Assembly: GCA_024509875.1 (NCBI GenBank)
Contig: JAMPIV010015263.1
Location: forward strand, 186,001 to 250,000
Reading direction: 5' to 3'
Origin: Oreohelix idahoensis
Lineage: Eukaryota > Mollusca > Gastropoda > Stylommatophora > Oreohelicidae
Length of the DNA stretch: 64,000 bases
Below, in pieces: positions 10,890 through 21,604 of this stretch (the first letter of the stretch is position 1; each line of letters begins with the position of its first letter). The position numbers and the translations under genes are program-made. The notes beneath the pieces are model-generated. The model saw only the letters and a list, made by a program, of their open reading frames with translations. It was not told where the DNA came from and searched no databases.

Positions 10890-11940
10890 GGTATCACTTT
10901 TTGATTATCTTCATATCTCAAACGCGTAGTCCATTTTTCGCAAACAGAGGTGAAACAGTGTTCGCTCAGTCGGACTGACGATTACGTGCTTGCTTAATGA
11001 ATGAAAGCGTTGTAATCTACTGAGGGAAGCTCAAAGCTTTATTAGACTATCATAACCTGTTCACCAAATAGTATGTATGGCTGCGAAATACTATAATTTA
11101 GGCGATGAAGGCAGAACTTCTACTTATGCACGTCAAAATTTAAGTTGGGGAAGACAAATTTTCAACTCATCCGAAAGTTCTAGTTATCATAACTCGACTT
11201 AGCCGGAGTGTTTTTCATTTTTACTCAAAGCCAAAGAAGACATTTAGCCAGGACCTTCAGAAATTATTCTTTGTAAGCGAAATTCAATTTAAACGAGATC
11301 CGCTTAAGTGGACTGCACTCTATTAGCGTTTTGAATTCGTGAACCATTTTTTTATGTCATAGCACCTGGTTAGTTTTTACAATGCTTTTTTGAGCATTTT
11401 TTTAAAAACACTGTAAAAACCCCACATTTTCAGGAGGAAGAAGAAAAGGATCTTTCAAAACTATTTTATTGAGGAGTTTCCAAGAACCGACAAACAGAGG
11501 TGATTGATCTGCAATGCAATGACGTGTTAAAAGACAAATACACAGAGTAAAGCTGGCATAATTTTAGAAGTACATTCAAAGAGACCAGTATACTCAGTCA
11601 AATCATTTTACTTGCGAATTAGGTTCAATATTTAGCTCTACCTGTCTGTGGGAAAAGGCATTTTAAAAGATGAAATACATAAAAATCTCTTTACAGATTA
11701 GCCTTGTCCAATGAGCATTTACAATCAATTTGATGATAAGGAAATTTAACTTGAACCCTAATTAACTGTAACATTGTGACCCAGAAGAAAAGCCATGCAT
11801 CTTATTAATCCCCCAACTCCATTTCCCCCATATGATTGTGCATACTGATATTCTACAATACATGTATTCTGATAATAAATACATTTGTGCAAATGTTGTT
11901 GTATGATCTTGTAAACATCGTCATAAACAACAAAGTACCA
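10890..11940. other. Unassigned intergenic sequence
   Basis: No supported gene or element. Frames are short and lack known motifs. Confidence 0.5.
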
Positions 11941-11944
11941 CACA

Positions 11945-12050
11945 AATCACCACTGCAAGAGCGTGTGAAGACTTCCTGCCAGGGGACCACCAGCAGGGGC
12001 TGCTCTATGCTCAGTTGGGAGCGCAAAAGAAAATGATGATGAAGAATGAT
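11945..12050 (+). pseudogene. LINE 3' tail fragment
   Basis: A plus-strand frame reads DFLPGDHQQGLLYAQLGAQ then runs into ATGATGATGA. This looks like the last residues of an APE-type LINE ORF2 with a (GAT)n tail. A diverged match lies at 855-945. Confidence 0.45.
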
Positions 12051-12168
12051 AAAATATCCTTGAACTTAAACCACATGCTCTTGACCCTAGAGACTTAAGA
12101 TACTTACTTTTCTTGCCTGCTTCACGTCAATTTTCCGACCACTGTTTTAGAGCCATACTGTGATAAAC

Positions 12169-12195
12169 AAGGGGGGGGGGGAGAGGGGGGGGGAA
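12169..12195. repeat. G-rich tract
   Basis: Two runs of about ten G residues separated by AGA. It is a candidate G-quadruplex former and a place where the base count may be unreliable. Confidence 0.8.
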
Positions 12196-12753
12196 CCATA
12201 CTACTATGCATTCCATATCCGGAGATGAAAAAGAAAGTGATAAACAGCGCTAAACTATAGAGTAGACAATACATTGAAAAACATCACAGTGGATGCAAAG
12301 AAGGCTAAAAAAAACTGAAGACTTCAAGATCTACTTTAAAATATCCCGAGAACACGATTAAAAAACAATTACAAAACCATAATATACGAGTGAAAGACGT
12401 TACAGTGCAAAAAGCAGCAAAGCAGTGAATCAACCATTCATGGGAACCGACGGAAACAAGGAATTCGGAATCGCAAGAACACAAGCTCCAACACGTCAGC
12501 TAATATGCTCTTCCTCTCAAGGTTATCATAAATATGAATACGGTAGACTTTGATGCAAAAGACAAGAAGCAACACTAACTTATTAAACAATTTTAACCAT
12601 TTTATTTAAAACAATATGAGCGTTGTTTGGATGTTTAAAATCTTTGAGCCTTTAGTGCACTATGTTTCCTACGACCTAGGGAGCTCAAATTTCTCACAAG
12701 ACCTTCTATCGTGTACATTTTAAACCTAGCAGAATTTGAAGAAATCTCGAGTG

Positions 12754-12960
12754 ACCTATGCCGGGCCGACATATACAAAACAAAATTGAATTCTATAAGA
12801 TTTCAGCTGCGAAAGAATTCCAGAGCTTGTTAACATTGTACCCTAAATTGTAATGGGGTCACAGATCTTGATGTCATTGTACACACAATATTTGAACATT
12901 GTTCTAGCTTTGATGCAACTCGTAGTACCAGGAGCAACAATCCAATTAAAGAGCCATTCT
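12754..12960 (+). pseudogene. Possible LINE C-terminal zinc-motif remnant
   Basis: One plus-strand frame, broken by a single stop near 12831, reads DIYKTKLNSIRFQLRKNSRA and then CTLNCNGVTDLDVIVHTIFE-HC. A cysteine pair, a histidine and a final cysteine followed by F-D-x-x-R resemble the post-RT Cys/His motif of LINEs (C-x-C...H-T-x-F-E-C). No adjacent RT is visible, so the call is tentative. Confidence 0.3.
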
Positions 12961-12969
12961 AACTCTTAC

Positions 12970-13630
12970 ATTTAAGTAAAACGTATACATCAGTGTGCAA
13001 TAACATTCGCAAATCATAATTTATTATTCTATGCAATAAAATGCATGGCAAATTCATTTTCTACTTTTCCGTGTATATTTGGTAACAATAATAGATAGGT
13101 TCATAACACTGTTTTTTTTTCCTTCACTTGTCAATGTACTGTTTACTGCTAGCGTGCGGTAAAGTACACCTTCAACTGAGTATGATTACTTGTGAGACTT
13201 CAGGGATGACCTCCCAAATAATTGTGGTCTCGCGAGCCACTTGTCGGGGCCCCTTCCTTCTAATTTTTCTGGAAGTGACTGTGGGGGCTAGTCCGTGCTG
13301 TCCCATTGGGTAAGTTAAAATGTGGCATTACGTTCAGTATTTACCACACGCAAAGGGAATAAATAGACGGTAGTTGACATTAAGTGTCAGCTTGTGGTCT
13401 ATGATGGGGAGTTACAGGATCAGTTGTCCTCGGGAGCTCTGAAAGATAAACCTATCTGATAGATTTGATTGTTTTTTTAAGTTTGCGCAGGGGCGTGGTT
13501 TGTGTATATATGTGGGTACTTTTGTGTTGTGTATACAGAGAAATAGAGAGAAGCAAGATCATGAAGTATAACTATTCTTGTAGCAAAAAATAAAATAAAT
13601 AAATAAAACAGAGTAGCTAAGGATCATCAT
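12970..13630. other. Unassigned intergenic sequence
   Basis: No gene recognised; the 61-residue plus-strand frame at 13128-13313 has no known motif. Confidence 0.5.
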
Positions 13631-13639
13631 CACTGTTCA

Positions 13640-14110
13640 GCTACCCAAGGTGGATAGGCCTTCAACAAACTTATGCAAAGTCTTCCTGTCCCGTGCCATC
13701 AACTCAAGGTGTTACCATCATCCCTGTCATGTATGTCTCCAGTTCTCGTCTCCGTGTGTTCTTTAGTCTCCCTCCACATCTCTTATCATGGAGATTTCTG
13801 AACAATGACTGTATGGTAATGCAGGTTTCCTCATTGTGTGTTCTATCCATTGCCAGCTTCTTCTTCTCATCTCTTGTTCCACAGGCACCTGTCTGGTTCT
13901 TGTCATCAGTTTCACATTAGTGATCTTGTCATAACACTTCACTCCTTCTATTTTACGCAAGCACCCAATTATTAAAGTCTGTAACTTTAAGGTTTCTTGT
14001 ATTTTAAATTTAATTGTTCTCCATTTTTCAGAGCCATACATTAGTACTGACTTGACATTTGAGTTGAAGATTCTGATTTTTTTATGTTGGACTTGATTTC
14101 TCTTAATCGC
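13640..14110 (-). pseudogene. LINE-C ORF2 C-terminal fragment
   Basis: On the minus strand the frame contains FNSNVKSVLMYGSEKW, the conserved post-RT block (K-S-x-L-x-Y-G-S-E-x-W), then LQTLIIGCLRKIEGVK and the start of the RRSWQWIEHTMRK region. The GRPK-type tail that follows is frameshifted. A 3' part at 13640-13760 matches 42600-42740. The RT core is missing. This copy holds the single-copy progenitor (ACAAGAACCAGACAGGTGCC on the minus strand, about 13880-13900) of the minisatellite at 46886-47060. Confidence 0.75.
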
Positions 14111-14406
14111 AATGGAAGCTCCTCTAGCCTATTGTATTATTATTTTACATCGCTGTCTGTCCCTCCATCTTTGTCTATGTTGCTGCCTTGATATATGTAT
14201 GATTATACATCGTTTAGAGGTGTTTCGTCAAATCCGTCTTGTTTTCGTTTCCTGCATTTATTCTCATTATTTTTTTTTCTTTCGCCATCTCAATTGTCCG
14301 ACCCATTTTTGTGTGTGACCTATCTTGAAGTGTATTCATGACATGATGTGTAATTATCCTTAAAAAAACATATTGAGTTGGACAAATGCGATTAAGTGTA
14401 GAATGA

Positions 14407-15325
14407 GAGGCAGACACTTGAACACGTGCTCTCAGCTTGCAAGGTGTCATTAGTGCAACAGCGATACACATGGCGCCACAACAAAGTGCTAAATGAGCTG
14501 GCTGCTACAGTATACCTGGCAAGGGTGAAGGCGAACAGCAAAGTCAATTCGAGCACTAAAAATACATACTTTCCGAGAGTAGAAAAGTCAGCACATCCCA
14601 AACCAAGTAAGTCAAGTAGCAATTTATCATCTCTTCTTGACTGTGCAAATGACTGGGAGATGGCAGTACACCTACCTGGGCTAGGGGCATATCCAGAGAG
14701 TATCAGAAGATCTCGACGACAGCCAGATATAGTGCTGCGTTCCTCGTCGTCGCATCAAATTATAATGATTGACCTGACCGTGACATTTGAATCCACTGGA
14801 CCAGTAACACTCGTTCAAAGCGGCCAAGTATAATGATCTGTCCACGGACTTGAGACACGATGGGTTCACTGCAAGGGTCATGGCTTTTGAGGTAGGTGCA
14901 AGAGGTCTCGTGGCTGCCTCAGTGTATGATCTACTTAAATTGTTGGGTTTGAGGGGACAGTCAAAAACAAGGGCGCTTAAGAGGCTCAGCGAAATTGCGG
15001 ACAAGGCATCGTGCTGGCTGTGGAACAACCGCAACAGGCTATAGAACTTGAGACAGTAATTTATTTTTAACATTTGGGTTACTTTCACAATTGCCTCCAG
15101 CTGGCAGAAAATAGGAGTGAATTTGAATGCAACCAAGATGTAGTGGGTTCAATTCTCTGCACTAGAAAACAAAAGGCTAACACTTGGGAGTCATGATCGA
15201 AGTGAACCCGCCCCCTTTAGAGTGTAAAGGAGATTAAGGGGCCGAAACACTTGATCGACGGGGAAAGCTTCTGATGATCAGATTGCATCCTGTTGTATCG
15301 CTCTGTCTAGAGTTTCCTGTCATAA
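14407..15325 (+). pseudogene. RLE-type LINE, C-terminal and 3'UTR fragment
   Basis: This is a degraded copy of the same element as 25503-27530. It starts inside the zinc motif (QTLEHVLSACKVSL), continues through ANDWEMAVHLPGLGA and the restriction-like endonuclease signature (Q/RPDIVL ... IMIDLTVTFE), and after a frameshift near 14800 through RHDGFTARVMAFEVGARGLV and SVYDLLKLLGLRGQS. The last frame ends near 15044; the rest to about 15325 is 3'UTR shared with 27300-27530 (TTAGAGTGTAAAGGAG, GGCCGAAACACTTG). The KAAKY segment holding the catalytic lysine falls in the frameshifted part. Confidence 0.8.
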
Positions 15326-15349
15326 AATGTTTGTTGTTTGTGTGTGTTC

Positions 15350-15500
15350 TATTGTTATCAGCTGTTCGGTCGTTTTCAGCTGTTCGGTCGTTTTCAGCTG
15401 TTCGGTCGTTTTCAGCTGTTCGGTCATTTTCACATGTTCGGTCGTTTTCAGCTGTTTGGTCGTTTTCAGCTGTTTGGTCGTTTTCAGCTGTTCGCATAAT
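15350..15500. repeat. Minisatellite, 18-bp unit, about 8 copies
   Basis: Tandem CAGCTGTTCGGTCGTTTT units with a few variants. Because 18 is divisible by three, frames stay open on both strands (AENDRT and AVRSFS peptides), but these are not genes. It starts about 25 bp after the 3' end of the RLE LINE fragment. Confidence 0.95.
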
Positions 15501-15900
15501 GCACAGATGGACAGACGATTAAACCTGACTCATATAATATTGTCTATGCATAACACGATACATGATTAATATAGTGGTAAATACTGCAGTTATGAAACTC
15601 GATATTTATAATGAAGACTGGCGCATAAATACAATGACGCAACAAGATGACCATCTATCTACACAATAACATGTTGTGTTGCCAAATTGGATACTCTAAA
15701 CATTGATGTTCATTTTTTCGTGCATAAAATGAAGGTCAACGTTTTATCAGATGTAGTAATCTGTCTGCAGCTTAACTATAATTGAGCTTTTCGTGTATCA
15801 TGGTAGACAGGCCACTTAGCTGCTGTAAACATTCTCTCAGTTACCATGAAGATAAAATATGCGACGTCTTACCCTTAAGACGCATACTATCAGATTACCG
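15500..15900. other. Unassigned intergenic sequence
   Basis: No gene or element boundary recognised. Confidence 0.5.
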
Positions 15901-16358
15901 GCCTTTGAGTCTTGCTTGAGCCACCTAATGAGGTAGAACGACAAAAACAAAAACACAAATAGTGATACGTCTTGCTGGGAGAAAGGACAAGAAAAAACCT
16001 TCGTCAGGGACAGACAAACGAAAAACAGAAGGGAAAGAAAGTGAGAATGAAGTAGAGAACATAAAACTATAAAAATAAGAGAAAACACTCCCTGGTGTGT
16101 GTCACACGTTGGAAATAAAATGTCTGCCACTCAACCGGAAATCGGAAGTGGATACTAAATTCAAAGAATAAATAAAAAATAATGAAAACAAGGACTGGAA
16201 AACTGAGTGAGGAAAAAGTAATATTAATTTTAAAAAATCGGTGGGGAATAAATAAGGAGAGAGATGTTGAAGAAAAAGTAATATTAATTTTTTTTTTAAA
16301 TATTTTTCATGGGTGATCGCAATCATGATACAGATAGGACTAGATAGAAAAGGACGCC

Positions 16359-16700
16359 TCATACAAAATAATGCTGGGTGTTCAAACCATGGGGTTTAAG
16401 GCAGCCCATAAGATGGAAGAGGCGTTGATCAAGGTGGAGCCGACTGTTGGCGTCCGATGAACAGAATCTGATAGCTGTCACCTGGGTGTCAGTGGCACCG
16501 TGGGGGCCAGGGACATTGAAGTGGATGGCTACAGGTGTGGATCCCAACCGAGAAATGTCGTACAGGTGTCTGCAGAATCTATCCCCAAGACGTGTGCCCG
16601 TTTGGCCGATGTAAGTAATATTGCAATGTTTGCATATAATAGCATAAATGACGTTCCGTGACTCGCATGCAAAGCCATCGTTGATGGTGAACGTAGTTTT
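16359..16700 (-). pseudogene. Penelope-like GIY-YIG endonuclease domain
   Basis: The frame continues for over 100 residues without a stop: FACESRNVIYAIICKHC, then NITYIGQTGTRLGDRFCRHL, and ends LFHLMGCLKPHGLNTQHYFV. This is the GIY-YIG nuclease of Penelope-like elements: the IYAI and YIG strands, the CxxC-like pair preceding YIG, the catalytic arginine (R-L-G-D-R-F) and the usual PHGLN C-terminus. In the family this domain nicks target DNA for reverse transcription. A frameshift near 16700 separates it from the linker upstream. Confidence 0.8.
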
Positions 16701-17243
16701 AGGAAATTGACACTGTACGTGTATGGATTACATACTTGCATCGTGTCCGGTTACATGGCTGGGTACCAAATTGGCCACTGTTGACAGTTTTCACACGGCT
16801 GTAGACTAAGAGGTCCCTAAAATTTTTATCTCTTCTATATGCCAACAAGGATGGCTCACTATACACTTCCCGCGCCACTGGGTCTGATTGGAGAAGAGGT
16901 AAGTGGCGATAAAGGATCCTTTTAACAGCAGCGCTATGGGGGTGATAAGTCATTATTAACTTGACTATCAGAGGAGGTTTTGTTGCGGGGTTTGAGGGCC
17001 TGTAGAGACGTGAGATAGAGAGAACACGCTCTAGGGCAGAGGTAAGAACATCCTCTGGATACTGTCTCCTGCGGAAGAAGTCCAACATTTCTTGTGCTCG
17101 ACATAGAAAGTCGTCGACGTCTTGGCATAACCGACGAAGGCGAAAAGTTGCGAGAAAGGCAAGGAGTCACGACATGCCCGAGGATGGGAAGAAGTATACT
17201 GGGTCTACCAGGGTTGGTGGGTTTATGAATTTTGGGAAGCATG
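16699..17243 (-). pseudogene. Penelope-like RT fragment (fingers plus thumb/linker)
   Basis: The 5' part reads LPKIHKPTNPGRPSILLPIL, the conserved start of Penelope RTs. It soon changes frame and jumps to the post-catalytic region RRRQYPEDVLTSALERVLS, LIVKLIMTYHP, LPLLQSDPVAREVY and NFRDLLVYSRV, ending with the CNRTRCKY cysteine linker that precedes the nuclease. The central palm with its YxDD box is absent, so roughly half of the RT is deleted. Confidence 0.7.
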
Positions 17244-17604
17244 TTTTTTTTTTTTTTTTGTTGCTTACGCCCGCTATTACTCGAGGCGAAATCTCAGGTT
17301 AGTATGTCTAACCTGAGACTGAATTTTACGTGAGTATCCCTTTGTTTTCTTAAACAGAGACAGGCGTCCCTCGCCATTCAGGCAGATACTCGCCGATTTC
17401 GGAGGTACCCATTAGAGCTGGGTTGGCTCAGGAGCCGCCTGTCCCTGGTCGACGACACTCCTGCAAATGTCCTCGCCAGGGCTTGAGTTAATCCAGTCCA
17501 AATCCCGGTCGACGAAAAATCTTCAAATGTCCTCGCCCGGGTTTGATCCTGCGTCACTCGGTCGCCAGCGCAGTTTGGTAACCACTACACCAGCGCAGCT
17601 CCCC
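17244..17604 (-). mobile_element. tRNA-derived SINE inserted in the Penelope element
   Basis: A 361-bp SINE on the minus strand. The head has an A box (TGGTGTAGTGGTTA) and a B box (GGATCAAACCC); the body contains ACCCAGCTCTAATGGGTACC, related to the conserved central segment of the other SINEs in this window; the tail is 16 A residues (T-run 17244-17259). It is flanked by GGGAAGCATG (17234-17243) and GGGAAGCGTG (17605-17614), a 10-bp target duplication with one mismatch. The CGAGGACATTTG...CGTCGACC segment after the B box is present twice in tandem. Confidence 0.85.
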
Positions 17605-17614
17605 GGGAAGCGTG

Positions 17615-17830
17615 TAAAACACAGGCTTGTCCAGATAACTATCACGGATACGGAGATGAGAGGCACTAGAGGGTAAGGACTTGTGGCGATAAGTCTTTTG
17701 ATGGTGTCATGGACCAGACGGCTGTTGAGGTCTGTCGCATCATTATCACGGTGCTGGTAGAAGACGTTCTTATTGCCTTCTTGGAGGTACAGGTCCTTGC
17801 GCCATACCTATCTAATGAGGAGAAACTAGC
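17615..17830 (-). pseudogene. Penelope-like element, region upstream of RT
   Basis: The minus-strand frame reads KDLYLQEGNKNVFYQHRDND and LNSRLVHDTIKRLIATSPYP before reaching the FYTLPK motif across the SINE. The context and the D-x-T..I..L spacing fit the segment just before the RT fingers of Penelope elements. Nothing further upstream can be assigned. Confidence 0.55.
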
Positions 17831-17837
17831 TTCTAAG

Positions 17838-18300
17838 AGTCAAATAGTTGGTTAAAGCAAACTAGCTGGTTCATATAAACTTGCTGGTTAAAGCAAATTA
17901 GCTGGTTCGAACGAACGAACGAACAAACTTTATTTTCGAAGGGTTTAGAATTGGGCGCGCAGGCCCGTCTAACATTCTGCCCTTCCACTCTCATTTATCT
18001 TGCATATTATATCCTTTCATTCCCACATGTTACTTAACGCATTAATATGAAGGCATGCAACATTATAAAGGTAATGTAACAGCGTACGTTTACAGTATGC
18101 AGTCATAATCAACACTAAATATTGTTCATTAAACGAACATTATATTAAAATAAAATTTAATTTAATTTTAAAAAAAAAGAAGAAAATTATAGAAAAAAAA
18201 GAAATAAAAGAAAAGAAAACTAGCTGGTTCTAGCACACTAGTTGGTTCAGTCAAACTACGTGGAACAAGTAAACAAGCTGGTTCTAGAAAACTACCTGAT
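17838..18300. repeat. AGCTGGTT-type tandem array with inserted (GTTC)n-tailed element
   Basis: Diverged units of the type ACTAGCTGGTT plus 6-8 variable bases lie at 17838-17908 and 18218-18300. Between them is a 300-bp insert. On the minus strand it ends AAAATAAAGTTTGTTCGTTCGTTCG, a polyadenylation-like signal followed by a (TTCG)n tail; its other end is A-rich (18165-18217). The same array and insert family recur at 28146-28960. Confidence 0.75.
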
Positions 18301-19505
18301 CAGTGTGACATATTATGAAAATAGCTTTCATCTATCTATTTCTTTATCTACACTTTTCTTTTACCTAGTTTTCACCTTCGCCTGTTGGTTAACATAAAAC
18401 CATTCTAATACTCAGAGATCTGTCTCTTTTTCTATTTAGCACGCATGTTATTGCTGTTCGCTATTTTTCTTTGATGTATGTTGACGAGAGATCTATTAGT
18501 TAACGCTGAGCGAGGTATCTGTATTTTTGACGCCAGCGATTGAAAATCGCTGTAAGAGATCAGACAGCGACCAGGGGGACATAAATTTGAATAATTTGAG
18601 TAGAAAGGAGCAGAAAATTTCTATTTACCTCTCTTGTAATCCGTTCACTTGAAAAGTAATAGGGTAACACGTAATAAGTAACACGGCGAATTGCCAGATC
18701 AAAGACGGGCTTCTCTCGATGTCACCACGTCCATGCCGGGGGTAGGATGGTAGCAGGTGGCCCGCTTTGTGATTTTATTTTGATTGTGCGAAGAAATCTT
18801 CGAACGGTACTGCGCTGTGGTCAATTAACGTTATCCCTGATGCCTAGGAAAGAGTTGTGGAGTTCTGGGTTTCGGCTCTAGCGTGACTCCAAAAATGGCT
18901 TTTGTTAGTCATTTTACGTGAAAGCCGGAAAGCTGAGCGATGAAATTGTTTTATCCGAAGGTGATATAAGATCTGGCAGATTAAGGTTGGTTTTCGGTTA
19001 ATAGTGGTGTGGCATTCCCTTTGATTTCAGAAATATAAAATAAATATATCTCAGCCTCACAGTAACTAATATTTATCCAGTACTCATCAGAATGTACTAG
19101 ACATTCTAGCTCCGATTATGCCTAGTTACATCCTTTGTAATAAAGTTGAAGTTCTTAGCTTTTCGTTGGAGAATAGTCTTAGAATTTTGTGTGAAGGTAA
19201 TATATCTACTAGTAGTTGGATGAGAGTTATCTACCCTTCCAAGATGGAGGTGAAATTTGTTTCTCACCTTAGACGCCGAAAGAAAAACATCAGGAATGTG
19301 TATATTTCGATGAATATCACCATGTTATGTTAAATTATAGAATAAAAGATACACCAGAGTATCTAGTGGTGTAGATATTTTCCTATAACTGACCTCGAAA
19401 CCCTCGAATCGGTCGGTTGGATCGGAGGGTTGATCAGTGAGTTAACAATTCACTATCGTAAAACAAGCTATTGTTACCGAAACAGAACCAGGCTCGACAG
19501 TAAAC
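18301..19505. other. Non-coding, possibly including the LINE-A 5'UTR
   Basis: No gene is seen. The part closest to 19506 may be the 5' untranslated region of LINE-A, but without a second copy the 5' boundary cannot be placed. Confidence 0.4.
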
Positions 19506-20064
19506 ATGACTCACTCTAATATCTTGGGGGCTAAGGAGATTTCTAAAATTGGATACTGGAATGTAAGAACTATGTATCAAGACGGAAAATTGGAAGAAGT
19601 AATTAAAGAAATGGATAATTATAAGTTGGACTTATTGGGTGTCAGCGAGTGTAGATGGACGGGGAAGGGCATAAAATATATTTCAGAAGAAAAAAAGCAA
19701 ATTATATACTCTGGTAGTAATGATAATCGTCACACAGAGGGAGTAGCCATCCTAATGACACAGAAAGCAGCAGCATCGCTTATCAGCTGGGTACCTATCA
19801 ATGAGAGGCTAATATTAGCTAGATTTCTGACACGATTTTTCAAGCTCTCAATTGTACAATGTTATGCACCAACTAACGACGCTCTTGATACCACAAAAGA
19901 TGACTTCTATGAAGCACTTCTAAGTACCATCAACACAATACCCAAGCATGACATAATAGCAGTCATGGGTGATTTTAACGCCAAAGTAGGTGACAACAAC
20001 GATGGAGTACAAAGATATCTCGGTACTCATGGCATAGGCTGTTTGAATCAAAATGGCGAAAATA
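19506..20064 (+). pseudogene. LINE-A apurinic-like endonuclease domain (N-terminal part)
   Basis: The frame opens MTHSNILGAKEISKIGYWNV followed by RTM, the WNVRTM start of the APE-type endonuclease of LINEs often annotated as craniofacial-development-protein-2-like. Further motifs: LDLLGVSECRWTGKG with the catalytic glutamate (SE), ILARF, VQCYAPTNDA and VMGDFNAKVG with the D-x-N pair. It ends at GENT where LINE-B begins. The terminal SDH histidine block and about 90 residues around it are missing, both before and after the insert. The domain nicks target DNA to prime reverse transcription. Confidence 0.9.
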
Positions 20065-20069
20065 CTTAC

Positions 20070-20743
20070 TTACTTAGTCGTTCCCCTTCTACCGTGAGGT
20101 GTAGAGGTTTGGAAGAGAGAGCGCCAGACCATTCTATCAGCTGTCTTCTTCCTGGCCTGGTTCCATTCTAGTCCTCGGTCCTTCAAAGATTGTCTAATGT
20201 TGTCCTCCCAGCGGACTCTGGGTCGTCCTGGAGGTCTGGATCCCTGGCTCTTTGTTTCCCATGCTTGTCGTGGTAGCCGATCTTCTCCATTCTGCAGACA
20301 TGGCCAAACCATCTTAGTTGGGACTGTTCTATTTGGGTCTGCAGCGGATGGGATTTTAGGCCTTGACGGATCGTCTGGTTGCGGACCATGTCTCTTCTTG
20401 TTACTTCAACCACTTTCCTCAGATACCTCATTTCTGAGGTTTGGATCTGGCTTTTGTGGGTTGTAGTCATTGCCCACGACTCGCATCCATATGTCAAGAC
20501 TGGGACATAGGTGGAGCGGTATACAGCCATCTTCGTTTTCTTGCCAACCTCTTTCTTGCTGAGGAATCCACGATTTATGGCCTGAAAAAGTCTCCCAGCC
20601 GCTGCTTTTCGAGTGGCCAACTCTTCTTTGATGCCTCCCTTTCGGTCTATAATAGCTCCGAGATATTTAAAGTGGTCGACCTGCTCCAGGACCTGTTCTC
20701 CCAACTTAATCTGATGTTTTCTTTCTTCTCGTGATATCACCAT
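20070..20743 (-). pseudogene. LINE-B ORF2 C-terminal region
   Basis: The upper frame (20743-20183) carries GEQVLEQVDHFKYLGAIIDR, the FKYLG block following the RT, then YVPVLTYGCESWAM and RWFGHVCRMEK. A frameshift near 20280 moves the reading to the lower frame (to 20070), which has SRPPGRPRVRWEDNIRQSL, DRMVWRSLFQ and the terminal residues. GHVxRM plus GRPxxRW is the standard C-terminal tail of this LINE group. Confidence 0.85.
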
Positions 20744-21602
20744 GGATTTTGTTTTTAGAGCTGCTTATGACCATCCCTCTCTTCTCCAGCTCTTCCTTCC
20801 AGACTTGCAGGTTGGATTGGAGATGTGCCTCTGATTTAGCAATCAGGGCAACATCATCAGCAAATGCCATCTCCGAAATATAGACCTGTCTCATCTTCCA
20901 GTACCCCACTGAATACTTTCTTGTTCTCTCCTTACATGCCTTGATGACATCGTCCATAAGGAGTATGAAGAGGTAAGGTGATAGGATATCACCTTGTCTT
21001 ACACCAGTGGTGGTCCTGAACTCTTCTGACTTATGGTTTGCTGTCCTCACATAATTTCTGCAAGACTTGTAGAAGCTCTGTATAGCATGAATCAGAGGTG
21101 CTGGAATATTCTTCCTTGCCAAACAGTCCCAAAGTTTGCTCCAGGGGACCCTGTCAAACGCCTTTTCCAGATCTATGAAACAAAGATGGATCTCACTCTT
21201 ATACTCAAGGGCCTTTTCACTCAGCTGTCTGAGTGTGAAGATTAGGTCTTGAGTACTTCGGTTTGCTCGGAATCCGCACTGGACCTCATCCAATTGTGGC
21301 TCAGCTAGGCGTCGGAGTCTCTGCTCTAGGATTCTAGAGTAGATTTTACCAGGGACACTGAGAAGGGATATGCCTCTATGGTTTCCACATTGTCGATTGT
21401 CACCCTTTTTGAAAATTGGTGTTATGATGGCAATCTCCCAATCCTTTGGTATGGTCTTGTTGCACCATGCTGCCTGTAGGACCTTTAAGAGTAATAGGTC
21501 GCCTGATGCTCCCATGTACTTAACCATTTCTGGTGTTATACCATCATGCCCTGCTGCTTTGCCCATCTTGATTTTCTCCAGTGCTGCCCTCAGTTCTTCC
21601 AT
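20706..21602 (-). pseudogene. LINE-B reverse transcriptase domain
   Basis: A 298-residue uninterrupted RT: KAAGHDGITPEMVK (motif 1), ISLLSVPGKIYSRILEQRL, DEVQCGFRANRSTQDLIFTL, IDLEKAFDRVPW (motif A, catalytic Asp), GVRQGDILSPYLF (motif B) and MAFADDVALIA with the catalytic pair at D249-D250. The sequence is a shorter but intact palm. A one-base shift at about 21602 separates it from the upstream frame and another near 20720 from the C-terminal tail. Confidence 0.92.
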
Positions 21603-21604
21603 CT

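Larger units (their letters stand above)
15980..17830 (-). mobile_element. Penelope-like element, decayed, split by a SINE
   Basis: Minus-strand remnants appear in this order: a block upstream of the RT fingers (about 17830-17615), FYTLPKIHKPTNPGRP at the start of the RT (interrupted by the SINE at 17244-17604), the RT thumb and linker, and a GIY-YIG endonuclease ending at 16359. The RT palm is missing, so the copy cannot be active. The 3' flank down to about 15980 probably includes its 3'UTR (CCTGACGAAGG on the minus strand). Confidence 0.75.

Noticed and set aside
15234..15569. Frames with AENDRT or FSAVRS repeats
   Set aside because: 18-bp minisatellite translations on both strands, without start context or domains.
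20197..20734. Plus-strand frames of 89 and 97 residues
   Set aside because: Antisense shadows of the LINE-B ORF2; the minus strand has the conserved RT-tail motifs.
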